Translations under genes and position numbers: made by a program | Assembly: GCF_023914155.1 (NCBI RefSeq) | Contig: NZ_JAMWYS010000053.1 | Coordinates: 1 to 64,000 of the forward strand | Direction of reading: 5' to 3' | DNA: 64,000 nt | Source: Solitalea agri | GTDB taxonomy: Bacteria; Bacteroidota; Bacteroidia; Sphingobacteriales; Sphingobacteriaceae | Shown: in pieces, positions 27,647-36,338 of the stretch | Layout: each line of letters opens with the position of its first letter | Position numbering within the stretch: position 1 is the first letter of the stretch | The notes under the pieces: model-generated | Told to the model about the DNA's origin: nothing | Databases searched by the model: none | What the model saw: only the letters and a program-made list of their open reading frames with translations

Positions 27647-27986
27647 TATAAGTAATCTTAATTCGGGTGATAAAAAATGATTTTTTAAAGTGTTAATCAG
27701 AAAGAGGCTCGGCAGATGTACTAAACGGATTCTACGATTTCTTTCAACGGGCAAAGAAAAAGTTGCTTTATGAAGTTTTTATGAAGTAAGGGGAGTATTA
27801 GGAGTTGTTGTTTATTGATTTTTATAACAATGGGATGTGAAATTGGAGTGGGCTTAAATTGATAAGAATATTTGCTCAGGCCAACTAACTTTCATCTGTT
27901 GTGGTTAAGCAAACGATAAATACTTAAATTGGGCAGGGAAATTATTACATAATTATAAGGAGACAAACTTAGTATAGACTATTCAA
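27647..27986. promoter_or_regulatory. Upstream region of the RND operon
   Basis: This holds the promoter region of the leftward efflux operon and of the rightward small gene. I cannot point to a firm promoter or operator, and no regulator gene is next to it. Confidence 0.3.
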
Positions 27987-28400
27987 ATGATACATTCAAC
28001 ACTAAAAGAACGGCTGAAAATTTATGTAAACACTACGACCAAATGCTTGATGGGTCTAGTTTTGTTGTCCGTAATTGCAGTGTTGATTGCTTTTCTTAGT
28101 TTAAACGTAGGTATTGGCATGTTTATGCTTTCGCTAATTTTTGTTTTTGGATTCTTCCACCTACATCTTGCTAAAAGCCTAATTCCCCAAAGTAGCAAGC
28201 TTATCTTTTACATCCTTCCAGTTATTATTTTGTCTGTTTTACTGCTAACATTCAAGGTCATAGTAAATACGACAATAAACTATGGTTGTCTGAATCAAAT
28301 TCCAGAAATGATGATGCTTTTGAATTATATACTCTATACAATATGGTCAGGAATTTTTTTGTGGGAGATCTATATAGCCCTAATTCAGAAATGTTTTTAA
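27987..28400 (+). CDS. Four-segment membrane protein of unknown function
   Basis: This 137-residue protein shows hydrophobic segments at about residues 19-40, 42-58, 68-88 and 108-130. No motif is recognised. It is probably in the inner membrane. It is alone on its strand between two leftward units. Confidence 0.55.
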   Translation: MIHSTLKERLKIYVNTTTKCLMGLVLLSVIAVLIAFLSLNVGIGMFMLSLIFVFGFFHLHLAKSLIPQSSKLIFYILPVIILSVLLLTFKVIVNTTINYGCLNQIPEMMMLLNYILYTIWSGIFLWEIYIALIQKCF

Positions 28401-28511
28401 TTTTCACATAATGGAATGTAGTCTCTGAAAAATGTTTGTCCTCTTGGTCGCCCACGCGTTAGCGTATGCAAGTAAGATCTGCTGGAGGAGTCGTTTTTTG
28501 ATATGGAAGAG

Positions 28512-28760
28512 TTAATCGTAAATAAAGAAATCATCAAAGTAGAATTCCAGATCACTTTCTTCTTCATCAAACATCATTTTTCTATTTTTAATTTCTAAGA
28601 ACTCGTCCTCTTCGAGCATGTTTCCCTCACCATCTAGAATTTTGTACTTAGTACAGTTCGAGACATCATTATCATCTATCGAATCCTGGGCATCTTCAAG
28701 TGTTGAATATTCAAATTGTTCAACCAGTTTTTCCCTGTTAAAATATTGAAGTTTGTACAT
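28512..28760 (-). CDS. Small highly acidic protein
   Basis: The 82-residue protein has about one third Asp and Glu, concentrated after residue 45 and ending in a hydrophobic-acidic tail (DLEFYFDDFFIYD). No family is recognised. Acidic, compact and with only a few basic residues, it could be a DNA-mimic or a chaperone-like binder, but that is a guess. It has no obvious partner in an operon. Confidence 0.5.
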   Translation of the reverse strand: MYKLQYFNREKLVEQFEYSTLEDAQDSIDDNDVSNCTKYKILDGEGNMLEEDEFLEIKNRKMMFDEEESDLEFYFDDFFIYD

Positions 28761-28907
28761 GTCGAGATATTTTAAATTCTAGTTTTTAAGCTATCATGTT
28801 TAAAATAAATCGTTCCTTGTAACTTAGTTATTAAGAAATGGATAAGAAATTGTTTTGCAAGAGTATCTCTTGTTACAGGTCTGGATAGACTGTGATTCCC
28901 GAAGAAT

Positions 28908-29507
28908 TTACCCTAATATTTTTAATGCATCATCGCGGTCTTCAGGGGTGTTAGCATTCATTTGTTCAAGAGGAGAGGAGCTGGTCAGTAATTCAATGGT
29001 AGTGTTTAACAAGGTTTTTCGTGGGCAATTTAATCCGGCTTCAAAATTCTCTTTCAATAGGTGCAAGGCCCTTGGCTCCCAAATAGCAATTAAAGGTTCA
29101 GGTAAATTATTTATGGGGCTGATAAAGGAAGTGGCACTTTTATGAATATTGCGACTGCTGATTAATTCACGCAGGGTTTTGTCGGTCAATAGTGGCAGAT
29201 CACAGGCGATAACCAACCAGGCTGCATCCGGATGTTTTAGATGAGCGCTGATCAATCCTACGCTTGGTCCGTCACCATCAATCCCATCAATAATTATTGG
29301 ATAATGTTCTTCAAACAGTGAAATCTGATCTTTTCGACATGAAAGAAAAGTGTTTTCTACAAGGGGACGCAATAAGTTGAACAAATAAAGCCACTGCGGA
29401 GTGTTATCATGGTAAGAAATTGAAAACTTGTCAGTTTTCATGCGTTTGCTATAGCCACCACAAAGTATCAGCGCATACAATGGGCTTTTATTTTCGTTTA
29501 AAGTCAC
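28908..29507 (-). CDS. mobA: Molybdenum cofactor guanylyltransferase
   Basis: The 199-residue protein starts with the nucleotidyltransferase motif LILCGGYSKRMKTDK (residues about 13-27) and later has DGIDGDGPSVGLISA and the ACDLPLL strand with the metal-binding Asp. It links GMP to molybdopterin to make the bis-MGD form needed by the nitrate reductase encoded nearby. It overlaps moaC by 20 bases and is the last gene of the leftward unit. Confidence 0.9.
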   Translation of the reverse strand: MTLNENKSPLYALILCGGYSKRMKTDKFSISYHDNTPQWLYLFNLLRPLVENTFLSCRKDQISLFEEHYPIIIDGIDGDGPSVGLISAHLKHPDAAWLVIACDLPLLTDKTLRELISSRNIHKSATSFISPINNLPEPLIAIWEPRALHLLKENFEAGLNCPRKTLLNTTIELLTSSSPLEQMNANTPEDRDDALKILG

Positions 29508-29967
29508 TTTTGCCTCCTGTTTTGCTTAATAGTCGTGTTTCTTTAATGATCATCTCATGTGAAAAAGCCTTGCACATGTCGTAAATGGTTAGGGCGGCAA
29601 TGCTTGCTCCAGTCAATGCTTCCATTTCAACGCCGGTTTTTCCGGTAGTTTTTACCGTACAATTTATTACTGCTTCGTTGTCTTCTAAAACTATATTGAT
29701 CTTACAGTTTTCGATTAATAAAGTATGGCACAAGGGAATCAGATCAGGTGTTTTTTTGGCTGCCATTATTCCAGCAATTATTGCCGATTGAAAAACTGCC
29801 CCCTTTTTTGAAATAATTTCGCCGTTGGTAAAGTGAGTAAGCACCTCTTCGGGCAGATACACTCTTGCCTGTGCTGTGGCAATGCGAGTTGTTATTTGTT
29901 TGCTCTCAATATCAACAATGGTTACCTGGTTGTTCTCGTCTAAATGGGTGAAAGTTTTCGCGCTCAT
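29488..29967 (-). CDS. moaC: Cyclic pyranopterin monophosphate synthase
   Basis: The 159-residue length and the LIPLCHTLLIENCKI and VEMEALTGASIAALTIYDMCKA segments are those of MoaC. It makes cyclic pyranopterin monophosphate in the first steps of molybdenum cofactor synthesis, in the cytoplasm. It lies 17 bases after the regulator gene and overlaps mobA, so it belongs to the same leftward transcript. The usual partner moaA is not in this window. Confidence 0.95.
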   Translation of the reverse strand: MSAKTFTHLDENNQVTIVDIESKQITTRIATAQARVYLPEEVLTHFTNGEIISKKGAVFQSAIIAGIMAAKKTPDLIPLCHTLLIENCKINIVLEDNEAVINCTVKTTGKTGVEMEALTGASIAALTIYDMCKAFSHEMIIKETRLLSKTGGKSDFKRK

Positions 29968-29984
29968 GCTTTTGAGAGTTTAGT

Positions 29985-30680
29985 TTACTTAGATTCTTGT
30001 TCAACGATTTTTTGCAGATGTACTGCATTGATTATCGCAATTCGTTTGTCTACAACATTTACGGCGTTTTCGGCAATAAGGTCATTCATAACCCTAAAGG
30101 CTGTTTCATATGTTGTTCCGGCAAAAGAGGCAATATCCTGACGGCTTAATGTGGCGTCTAAAAATTGGTCCCCATCTAAACCAAAGGTTTCCATTAAAGA
30201 AAGCAAACAACTGGCTACTCGTCCTTTTACCGACATATGCGCCAGGTTTTTCATTCTTTTTTCTGATTCCTGTAGCTCATTTGAGTAAAACATCATCAAT
30301 TCGAACATTAAATTCGAATTAACCCTTAATGATGACAGAAAAAACTCTTTTTCTATGAAACACACAGTGGTAGGCTCCAGGGCAGTAGCCGAAACCGGAT
30401 AATGATTTTCTTTACCGATTCCACGATGGCCAAAAATGCCTCCCGATTTGGCGAAACGGATAATTAACTCCTTGTCTTCTCCCCATTTTTGATGCACCTT
30501 TACTTTTCCTTTGTAAATAAAGTAAATCCCTTTTACCTCATCGCCTTCATTGAAAATAAGCTCACCTTTTTTATAATCCAGGTTTTTTTTATTGTTTTCA
30601 ACTGCCGGAAGCCAGTCTTTTATGCATAGTGAGCACAAAAAACAGCTTTTTACATCACAAACATCCTTGCTTTTTTTCAT
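29985..30680 (-). CDS. Crp/Fnr family regulator with Cys-rich N terminus
   Basis: This 231-residue protein has an N-terminal Cys group (C8-x4-C13-x2-C16-x2-C19), a cyclic-nucleotide-type beta domain (about 33-130, with GELIFNEGDEV) and a C-terminal winged helix (LSRQDIASFAGTTYETAFRVMNDL). The Cys spacing suggests an oxygen- or NO-sensitive iron-sulfur cluster as in Fnr, though it differs from E. coli Fnr. It sits between cobA and moaC and opposite nirB, so it very likely controls the nitrate genes. Cluster binding is inferred. Confidence 0.88.
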   Translation of the reverse strand: MKKSKDVCDVKSCFLCSLCIKDWLPAVENNKKNLDYKKGELIFNEGDEVKGIYFIYKGKVKVHQKWGEDKELIIRFAKSGGIFGHRGIGKENHYPVSATALEPTTVCFIEKEFFLSSLRVNSNLMFELMMFYSNELQESEKRMKNLAHMSVKGRVASCLLSLMETFGLDGDQFLDATLSRQDIASFAGTTYETAFRVMNDLIAENAVNVVDKRIAIINAVHLQKIVEQESK

Positions 30681-30729
30681 TTATAAGCTAATTTCTTCAT
30701 CCAAGCGATTAATATACAATGAAAATCGG

Positions 30730-31461
30730 CTATACTGCAAATTCGGTCTCTATTTTGGTTACTTCTCCAATAATAATTAATGCTGGATGTGTTATTTTAT
30801 GTTCTTTGGCTAATATTTCAAGATCTTTTACAGGTCCTTTAACAATTTTAGTATAAGGTAAGGAGGCATGCTGTATTAAAGCGGCCGGCATATCGCCTTT
30901 GTCGCAATTGATACATTCTTTAATAATATTGGGAAGGTTTTTCATCCCCATATAAATGACAATGGTGGTATTGCTTTGCATGGCCAGTTGAATATCTCTG
31001 GATAATGTGCCGTCTTTTTTTGTGCCGGTAATGATCCAAATTCCTTCGCTAATCCCCCGGTGGGTTAAGGTTATATCCGATAATCCTACAGCCAGCATAC
31101 TGGTAATGCCTGGGATATAACTAGTCTTAATTCCATTTTGACGGGCAAAGATGATTTCTTCCATGCCACGGCCAAAAACAAAAGGATCTCCACCTTTTAA
31201 ACGTACCACTAGTTTGTTATCGACCGCCTTTTCTTTTATAAGCTCATGAATTCGCTCCTGAGGAGTGTACTCTTTATACGGAGGTTTGCCTACATAAATT
31301 TTTTCGCAGTTAGCTGAAGCATGGTCTAATAATGCCTGGTTTATGAGGTTGTCGTATAAAATTACATCTGCTTTTTTTAAAATATTCACCGCTTTTAGTG
31401 TAATTAGGTCCGGATCGCCCGGTCCTGCACCAATAATTACTAATTCTGCTCTTAAATTCAT
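30730..31461 (-). CDS. cobA: Uroporphyrinogen-III C-methyltransferase (SUMT)
   Basis: The enzyme has the SUMT marks: VIIGAGPGDPDLITLKA near the start, VVRLKGGDPFVFGRG near residue 90, and PGITS. I start it at the ATG that gives MNLRAE (243 residues), since the earlier start adds only a basic tail. It puts two methyl groups on uroporphyrinogen III to give precorrin-2, the siroheme precursor needed by the NirB protein next door. It leads the unit cobA-regulator-moaC-mobA. No separate oxidase or chelatase is seen in the window. Confidence 0.9.
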   Translation of the reverse strand: MNLRAELVIIGAGPGDPDLITLKAVNILKKADVILYDNLINQALLDHASANCEKIYVGKPPYKEYTPQERIHELIKEKAVDNKLVVRLKGGDPFVFGRGMEEIIFARQNGIKTSYIPGITSMLAVGLSDITLTHRGISEGIWIITGTKKDGTLSRDIQLAMQSNTTIVIYMGMKNLPNIIKECINCDKGDMPAALIQHASLPYTKIVKGPVKDLEILAKEHKITHPALIIIGEVTKIETEFAV

Positions 31462-31777
31462 GTGTTTTTTATGTTTTTTATTGAAAATTTCGCACAATAT
31501 CTCTTTTGTTTAAAGTGTTTTCGATTTTTTAGTTAAAAATTTAATCAGTTTGTTCTAATTATTTGGCTAAAATAGGATGTTAAAATATTTTATTTCATTT
31601 TTTATGATTTTAAATATAAATTATTCTATTTTTACAATATAAAACTGGTTTAAAAAATGTTTTGTGTCATAAAATGTTTAAGTTTGATACTTTATGTTGA
31701 ATAAAAATTAATTATTTATGAAATAAGAGTTAATTTTTAGATAAAATTTCATTATTAACCACGAAAAACAGCTAAAT
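31462..31777. promoter_or_regulatory. Divergent control region of the nitrate locus
   Basis: About 316 very AT-rich bases separate cobA and nirB and must hold both promoters. TAAGTTTG at 31679-31686 resembles a -7 box but its spacing to the nearest TTTG is short. A 15-base imperfect palindrome, TTTTGTGTCATAAAA at 31660-31674, is a candidate Crp/Fnr-type operator. Confidence 0.4.
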
Positions 31778-34282
31778 ATGACTGAGAATTATACTAAAAA
31801 TATAGTAATTGTTGGAAATGGGATGGTTGGATATAAGTTTTGTGAGAAATTATTGGCCAAAAATGAAAAGTTTAATCTTATTGTGTTTGGTGAAGAACCT
31901 AGAGTTGCTTACGACCGGGTTCATTTAAGCGAATTTTTCTCCGGTAAGTCGGCTGATGATTTAAGCATGGCCGACGTTAATTGGTACATTGATAATAATA
32001 TTACCCTCCACTTAGGTGATCCGATCAAGGAAATCAACCGGGAAACACAAACCATCTACTCTTTTAAAGGTCTCGTTCAATCCTATGATTATTTAGTGTT
32101 AGCAACCGGTTCGGCTCCATTTGTTCCAACTATTCCAGGTATCGATAAAAAAGGTGTTTTTGTATATCGTACCATAGAAGACCTGGAGGCGATGACAAGC
32201 TATGCCGAATTTGCCCAAAAAGGAGTAGTGATGGGTGGTGGGCTTTTAGGTTTAGAAGCAGCAAAAGCCTTGATCGATCTTGGTTTGAAAGAAACTCATG
32301 TGGTAGAGTTCGCTCCTCGCTTAATGCCAAGACAAATTGATCAGAACGGTAGCAAACTACTTCAACATAAATTAAAAGAAATAGGCTTACAGGTTCATCT
32401 TAATGTTAATACTTCCAAAATTTTAGGTGAAGAACAAATTACAGGGTTGCAGTTTGCCGACGATACAACCATGAGTTTCGATATGCTCGTCATTTCTGCC
32501 GGAATCCGTCCACGTGATGAACTGGCCAGACAATCTGGTTTGGAATTAGGTCCGCGAGGAGGAATTGTGGTAAATGAATGCATGCAAACATCGGATGAAA
32601 AGATTTTTGCAATCGGCGAGTGTGCATTGTTTGATGGAATGATTTATGGCTTGGTAGCGCCAGGATATGAAATGGCCGAGATCGTGGCTTCGTATTTATG
32701 TAACATCGATAAAAAGTTCAAAGGTTACGACATGAGCACCAAGCTTAAATTAATTGGTGTTGACGTGGCGAGCTTTGGCGATCCGTTTATTTGTGAGCCC
32801 GATTGTAAAACCATCTCCTTCGAAGATTCTAATAAAGGTGTTTATAAACGCATTAACATGACCCATGATGGCAAGCACCTTTTGGGTGGTGTGCTTGTAG
32901 GTGATGCCGAGGCTTATAATATGTTACTGCAGACGGTAAACAACAAAATTGTATTGCCGCCAAACCCTGAAGATTTAATTCTTGGCGCCCGTGGTGGTGC
33001 AGCTTCGGAGGGAGCTGGTGTAATGAGTTTGCCAGATGATGCATTGATTTGTTCTTGCGAAGCGGTTACCAAAGGGGCGATCTGTTCAGCGGTGATGGAT
33101 CAGGATATTACGACTATTGAGGGCATGAAGAAATGCACCAAAGCAGGTACCGGTTGTGGTGGATGTGTTCCAATGGTGAAAGACCTGATCAATGGAACGC
33201 TTAAAGAAAATGGTAAATATGTTAAAAATGTTATTTGCGAACACTTTAATTTCTCACGCCAGGAGTTACTCGATCTTATCAAAATAAATAATATTAAAAG
33301 TTATGACGAAGTGCTCGATACATTTGGTAAGGGTGATGGCTGTGAAGTATGTAAGCCTGCCGTTGCGAGTATTTTAGCAAGTCTTTGGAATGACTTGATC
33401 TTAAAGCAAGCCACTATTCAAGATAGTAACGACCGCTTTTTGGCTAATATTCAAAAAGGTGGAACTTATTCGGTGGTTCCTCGTATTGCCGGCGGTGAAA
33501 TAACGCCTGATAAATTAATTGTAATTGGTGAGGTAGCTAAAGAATTTGGTCTCTACACAAAAATTACAGGAGGTCAGCGTATCGATTTGTTTGGGGCTCA
33601 CCTAAATGATTTGCCATTGATTTGGGAAAAGTTAACAGCTGCAGGTTTCGAAAGTGGCCATGCTTACGGCAAATCTTTGCGTACCGTGAAAAGCTGTGTT
33701 GGAAGCACTTGGTGCCGTTTTGGTTTGCATGACAGCGTTTCATTTGCTATCGAAATTGAAAACCGTTACAAAGGACTTCGTTCTCCTCATAAATTAAAAG
33801 GTGGAGTATCAGGATGTATCCGCGAATGTGCCGAAGCTCAATCAAAAGACTTTGGAATTATTGCTACCGAAAAGGGCTGGAACCTATATGTATGCGGTAA
33901 CGGTGGTTCTAAACCACAGCATGCTCAATTGTTGGCAGCCGATATCGACAGTGAAACCTGTATCAAATACCTTGATAGATTCTTAATGTTCTACATTAAA
34001 ACAGCCGATCCTTTAACCCGCACAGCTACCTGGCTGAATAAAATGGAGGGAGGCATGAGCTACCTGAAAAATGTTGTGGTAAACGACAGTTTGGCTATTG
34101 GCGAAGAGCTTGAAGCCGAAATGGACACGCTGATTAAAAACTACAAATGTGAGTGGCTTGAGGTGGTTGAAAATGATGAGATGAAGAAAAAGTTCAACCA
34201 TTTTGTGAATGCTCCTGAAGAAAAAGATCCATCAGTTTCTTTTCAGCCAATGAGAGACCAGATCATGGCAACTCAATGGTAA
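31778..34282 (+). CDS. nirB: NADH-dependent nitrite reductase, large subunit
   Basis: The 834-residue protein has, in order, an FAD/NAD domain (IVIVGNGMVGYKF near residue 10 and GVVMGGGLLGLEA near 150), two BFD-type [2Fe-2S] segments (about 425-480 with TGCGGC, and about 520-540 with CEVCKP), a ferredoxin-like half (about 560-620) and the siroheme domain. The siroheme/4Fe-4S ligands are present as CVGSTWC and CIREC. It reduces nitrite to ammonium in the cytoplasm with NADH. It heads the rightward unit and is followed by nirD after 30 bases. Confidence 0.95.
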   Translation: MTENYTKNIVIVGNGMVGYKFCEKLLAKNEKFNLIVFGEEPRVAYDRVHLSEFFSGKSADDLSMADVNWYIDNNITLHLGDPIKEINRETQTIYSFKGLVQSYDYLVLATGSAPFVPTIPGIDKKGVFVYRTIEDLEAMTSYAEFAQKGVVMGGGLLGLEAAKALIDLGLKETHVVEFAPRLMPRQIDQNGSKLLQHKLKEIGLQVHLNVNTSKILGEEQITGLQFADDTTMSFDMLVISAGIRPRDELARQSGLELGPRGGIVVNECMQTSDEKIFAIGECALFDGMIYGLVAPGYEMAEIVASYLCNIDKKFKGYDMSTKLKLIGVDVASFGDPFICEPDCKTISFEDSNKGVYKRINMTHDGKHLLGGVLVGDAEAYNMLLQTVNNKIVLPPNPEDLILGARGGAASEGAGVMSLPDDALICSCEAVTKGAICSAVMDQDITTIEGMKKCTKAGTGCGGCVPMVKDLINGTLKENGKYVKNVICEHFNFSRQELLDLIKINNIKSYDEVLDTFGKGDGCEVCKPAVASILASLWNDLILKQATIQDSNDRFLANIQKGGTYSVVPRIAGGEITPDKLIVIGEVAKEFGLYTKITGGQRIDLFGAHLNDLPLIWEKLTAAGFESGHAYGKSLRTVKSCVGSTWCRFGLHDSVSFAIEIENRYKGLRSPHKLKGGVSGCIRECAEAQSKDFGIIATEKGWNLYVCGNGGSKPQHAQLLAADIDSETCIKYLDRFLMFYIKTADPLTRTATWLNKMEGGMSYLKNVVVNDSLAIGEELEAEMDTLIKNYKCEWLEVVENDEMKKKFNHFVNAPEEKDPSVSFQPMRDQIMATQW

Positions 34283-34312
34283 TTCATATTTCGCTAACTA
34301 AAAATTACTACT

Positions 34313-34669
34313 ATGACCGAAGACGTATTAACAGCCTGTGAATGGATTATGGTGTGTGATGCCAAAGACATTCCTGAAAACGGAGGGGCTTGTGTTAAAG
34401 TTGAAGATGAACAAATAGCCATTTTCAATTTTGCCAGAAGAAACGAGTGGTATGCAACTCAAAATTTATGCCCTCACAAACAACAAATGGTGCTTTCGAG
34501 AGGAATGATCGGAAGCTCCGGCGATAGCTGCGAACCAAAAGTAGCTTGCCCGTTTCATAAAAACACTTTTTCGCTTCAAACCGGAAAATGCCTAAGTAAT
34601 GATGAGTATGAGATAAAAGTGTATCCGGTGAAGGTTGAGAACGGGAAAGTGTTTGTGAGTTTAGAGTGA
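34313..34669 (+). CDS. nirD: Nitrite reductase small subunit, Rieske type
   Basis: The 118-residue protein keeps both Rieske ligand motifs, CPH in QNLCPHKQQ and CPFH in VACPFHKN, so it should bind a [2Fe-2S] cluster, whereas many proteobacterial NirD proteins have lost these residues. It pairs with NirB. It lies 30 bases after nirB; a 94-base gap follows before the porin gene. Confidence 0.92.
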   Translation: MTEDVLTACEWIMVCDAKDIPENGGACVKVEDEQIAIFNFARRNEWYATQNLCPHKQQMVLSRGMIGSSGDSCEPKVACPFHKNTFSLQTGKCLSNDEYEIKVYPVKVENGKVFVSLE

Positions 34670-34763
34670 AGGTCTGATGAAAAGAAAATCCCCAACAAAG
34701 AATTGCAGTCTTTGCTAGGGAAATAAGTTTCAAGATCTGTTAATTACTTAAAACCAGTGTCAA

Positions 34764-36305
34764 ATGTATTTAAAAAATAAATTATTTGCAGTCGTTTTTA
34801 CACTATTCCTTATTTTTTCATTAGCAAATAGTGTTCATGCTCAATTGTCGATAAACGCACAAATTAGAGCCCGCGCCGAATACCGAAACGGCTTCTCCAA
34901 TCTTCTACCTACCAGCGCTCAATCTGCCGATTTTATCTCTCAACGTACCCGTTTAGGATTTGGATATCGATGGAATTTCCTTGTATTAGGCGGATCCCTG
35001 CAGGATGTACGTGTATGGGGTCAGGACGCTTCTTCAATAAGCAATTCCGATGGTAATAAACTGATGCTGCATGAAGGTTGGGCCGAAGTGATCTTAGCTA
35101 ATAAAGACGATTCAACCAACCAGTTTAAACTCATCGACTACCTGTCATTTAAAATTGGGCGTCAAGAGTTGATTTACGATGACTCACGTTTAATAGGAAA
35201 CCTCGATTGGATGCAACAGGCACGTCGTTTTGATATGGCTTTGTTAAAAGCGGTTCATAAAGGTTGGCAATTGGATTTGGGTTATGCCTATAATCAAAAT
35301 TCAGAGAAAACGTCAGGTAACTATTATGTTCCTGGGAATGTTCCTCAATACGTCAAAAATGATCATGGTGTGTTAGTGCCAACTCCCGAAGGGATGGTTC
35401 CCCTGACAAATAGTTTAGGCAACAGTGATGCCAGTGGAAATCCAACTTATACCAACCCGCCAACTACCAACGGTGGTTCACAGGATTATAAGAAGTTTAT
35501 AAGTGTTTATCTAAGCAAGTCGGTTAAAAATACCAAGCTTTCAGCACTGTTCTTTAATGATAAGTTTGGAAAATACCGCTCATCGAGTGTTGAAACCAAT
35601 GGGGGCTTAGTTTACGGGCGTTATTTTGATGTTGACGGAAACTCTAGCCGATATACCTATGGGCTGATGGCGATACAGTCAATTCCAATTGCCGCCAACA
35701 AAAGTTCTGTTAAGCTTCAGTTGAATTATTATGAGCAATCGGGGCATGACCGGGATGCGAAAAAGCTAAGTGCTTACCATTACAGTGCTTTTGCAACATA
35801 CAATAAAGGCAAATTCAGTGCTGGTCCCGGTTACGATTATTTATCGGGTAATAAAACATCTATAGCGGCAGATGAAAATAGTCGGTTCGATCCATTGTAC
35901 GGCACGCCTCATAAGTTCTGGGGCTATATGGATTATTTCTATGCAGGGTCAGGATCTCCTCCTCAGGGTTTAAAAAACGCTTACCTGAAAAGTAAGTTTA
36001 CCAATAAGTTTTACTCACTGGCTTTAGATTACCACCACTTTGCAGTCGCCAATGAACTGGCCGCAACAACTCAAAAATCGCTAGGTGATGAGTTTGATTT
36101 TACCGCAAGTTGTACCCTGAATAAGTTTACAACCCTCGATTTCGGATACTCAATGATGTTTGCAACCAATGCCATGGCATATGCTAAAGGGCAATCGCCC
36201 GCAGTGCCGGTCACGAACTTCGATAAAACGGCGCAATGGGCCTATCTGTCGGTAACTATTAAACCTGAGTTTTTATTTACCAAACAATCTCCCTCCAAAC
36301 TTTAA
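34764..36305 (+). CDS. Alginate-export-family outer membrane porin
   Basis: The 513-residue protein has a signal peptide (cleavage near VHAQ) and the alginate_exp beta-barrel pattern: the opening INAQIRARAEYRNGF, RTRLGFGYRW, DYLSFKIGRQEL, and alternating aromatic strands to the end. These proteins form outer-membrane channels for anions. Between nirD and the NarK-type gene, on the same strand and 33 bases before the latter, it probably lets nitrate or nitrite in. That role is inferred from position, not from the family. Confidence 0.82.
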   Translation: MYLKNKLFAVVFTLFLIFSLANSVHAQLSINAQIRARAEYRNGFSNLLPTSAQSADFISQRTRLGFGYRWNFLVLGGSLQDVRVWGQDASSISNSDGNKLMLHEGWAEVILANKDDSTNQFKLIDYLSFKIGRQELIYDDSRLIGNLDWMQQARRFDMALLKAVHKGWQLDLGYAYNQNSEKTSGNYYVPGNVPQYVKNDHGVLVPTPEGMVPLTNSLGNSDASGNPTYTNPPTTNGGSQDYKKFISVYLSKSVKNTKLSALFFNDKFGKYRSSSVETNGGLVYGRYFDVDGNSSRYTYGLMAIQSIPIAANKSSVKLQLNYYEQSGHDRDAKKLSAYHYSAFATYNKGKFSAGPGYDYLSGNKTSIAADENSRFDPLYGTPHKFWGYMDYFYAGSGSPPQGLKNAYLKSKFTNKFYSLALDYHHFAVANELAATTQKSLGDEFDFTASCTLNKFTTLDFGYSMMFATNAMAYAKGQSPAVPVTNFDKTAQWAYLSVTIKPEFLFTKQSPSKL

Positions 36306-36338
36306 TCCTCCCAACTACTCACCTAAAACGAAATCAAC

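Noticed and set aside
27647-27754. Longer N terminus for the first MFP gene
   Set aside because: It adds 36 basic residues before a clean lipoprotein signal, which is unlikely in an exported protein.
28452-28470. Further REP-like copy (CACGCGTTAGCGTATGC)
   Set aside because: It shares only CACGCGTT with the core and lacks TTGCAAACGC, so I do not count it.
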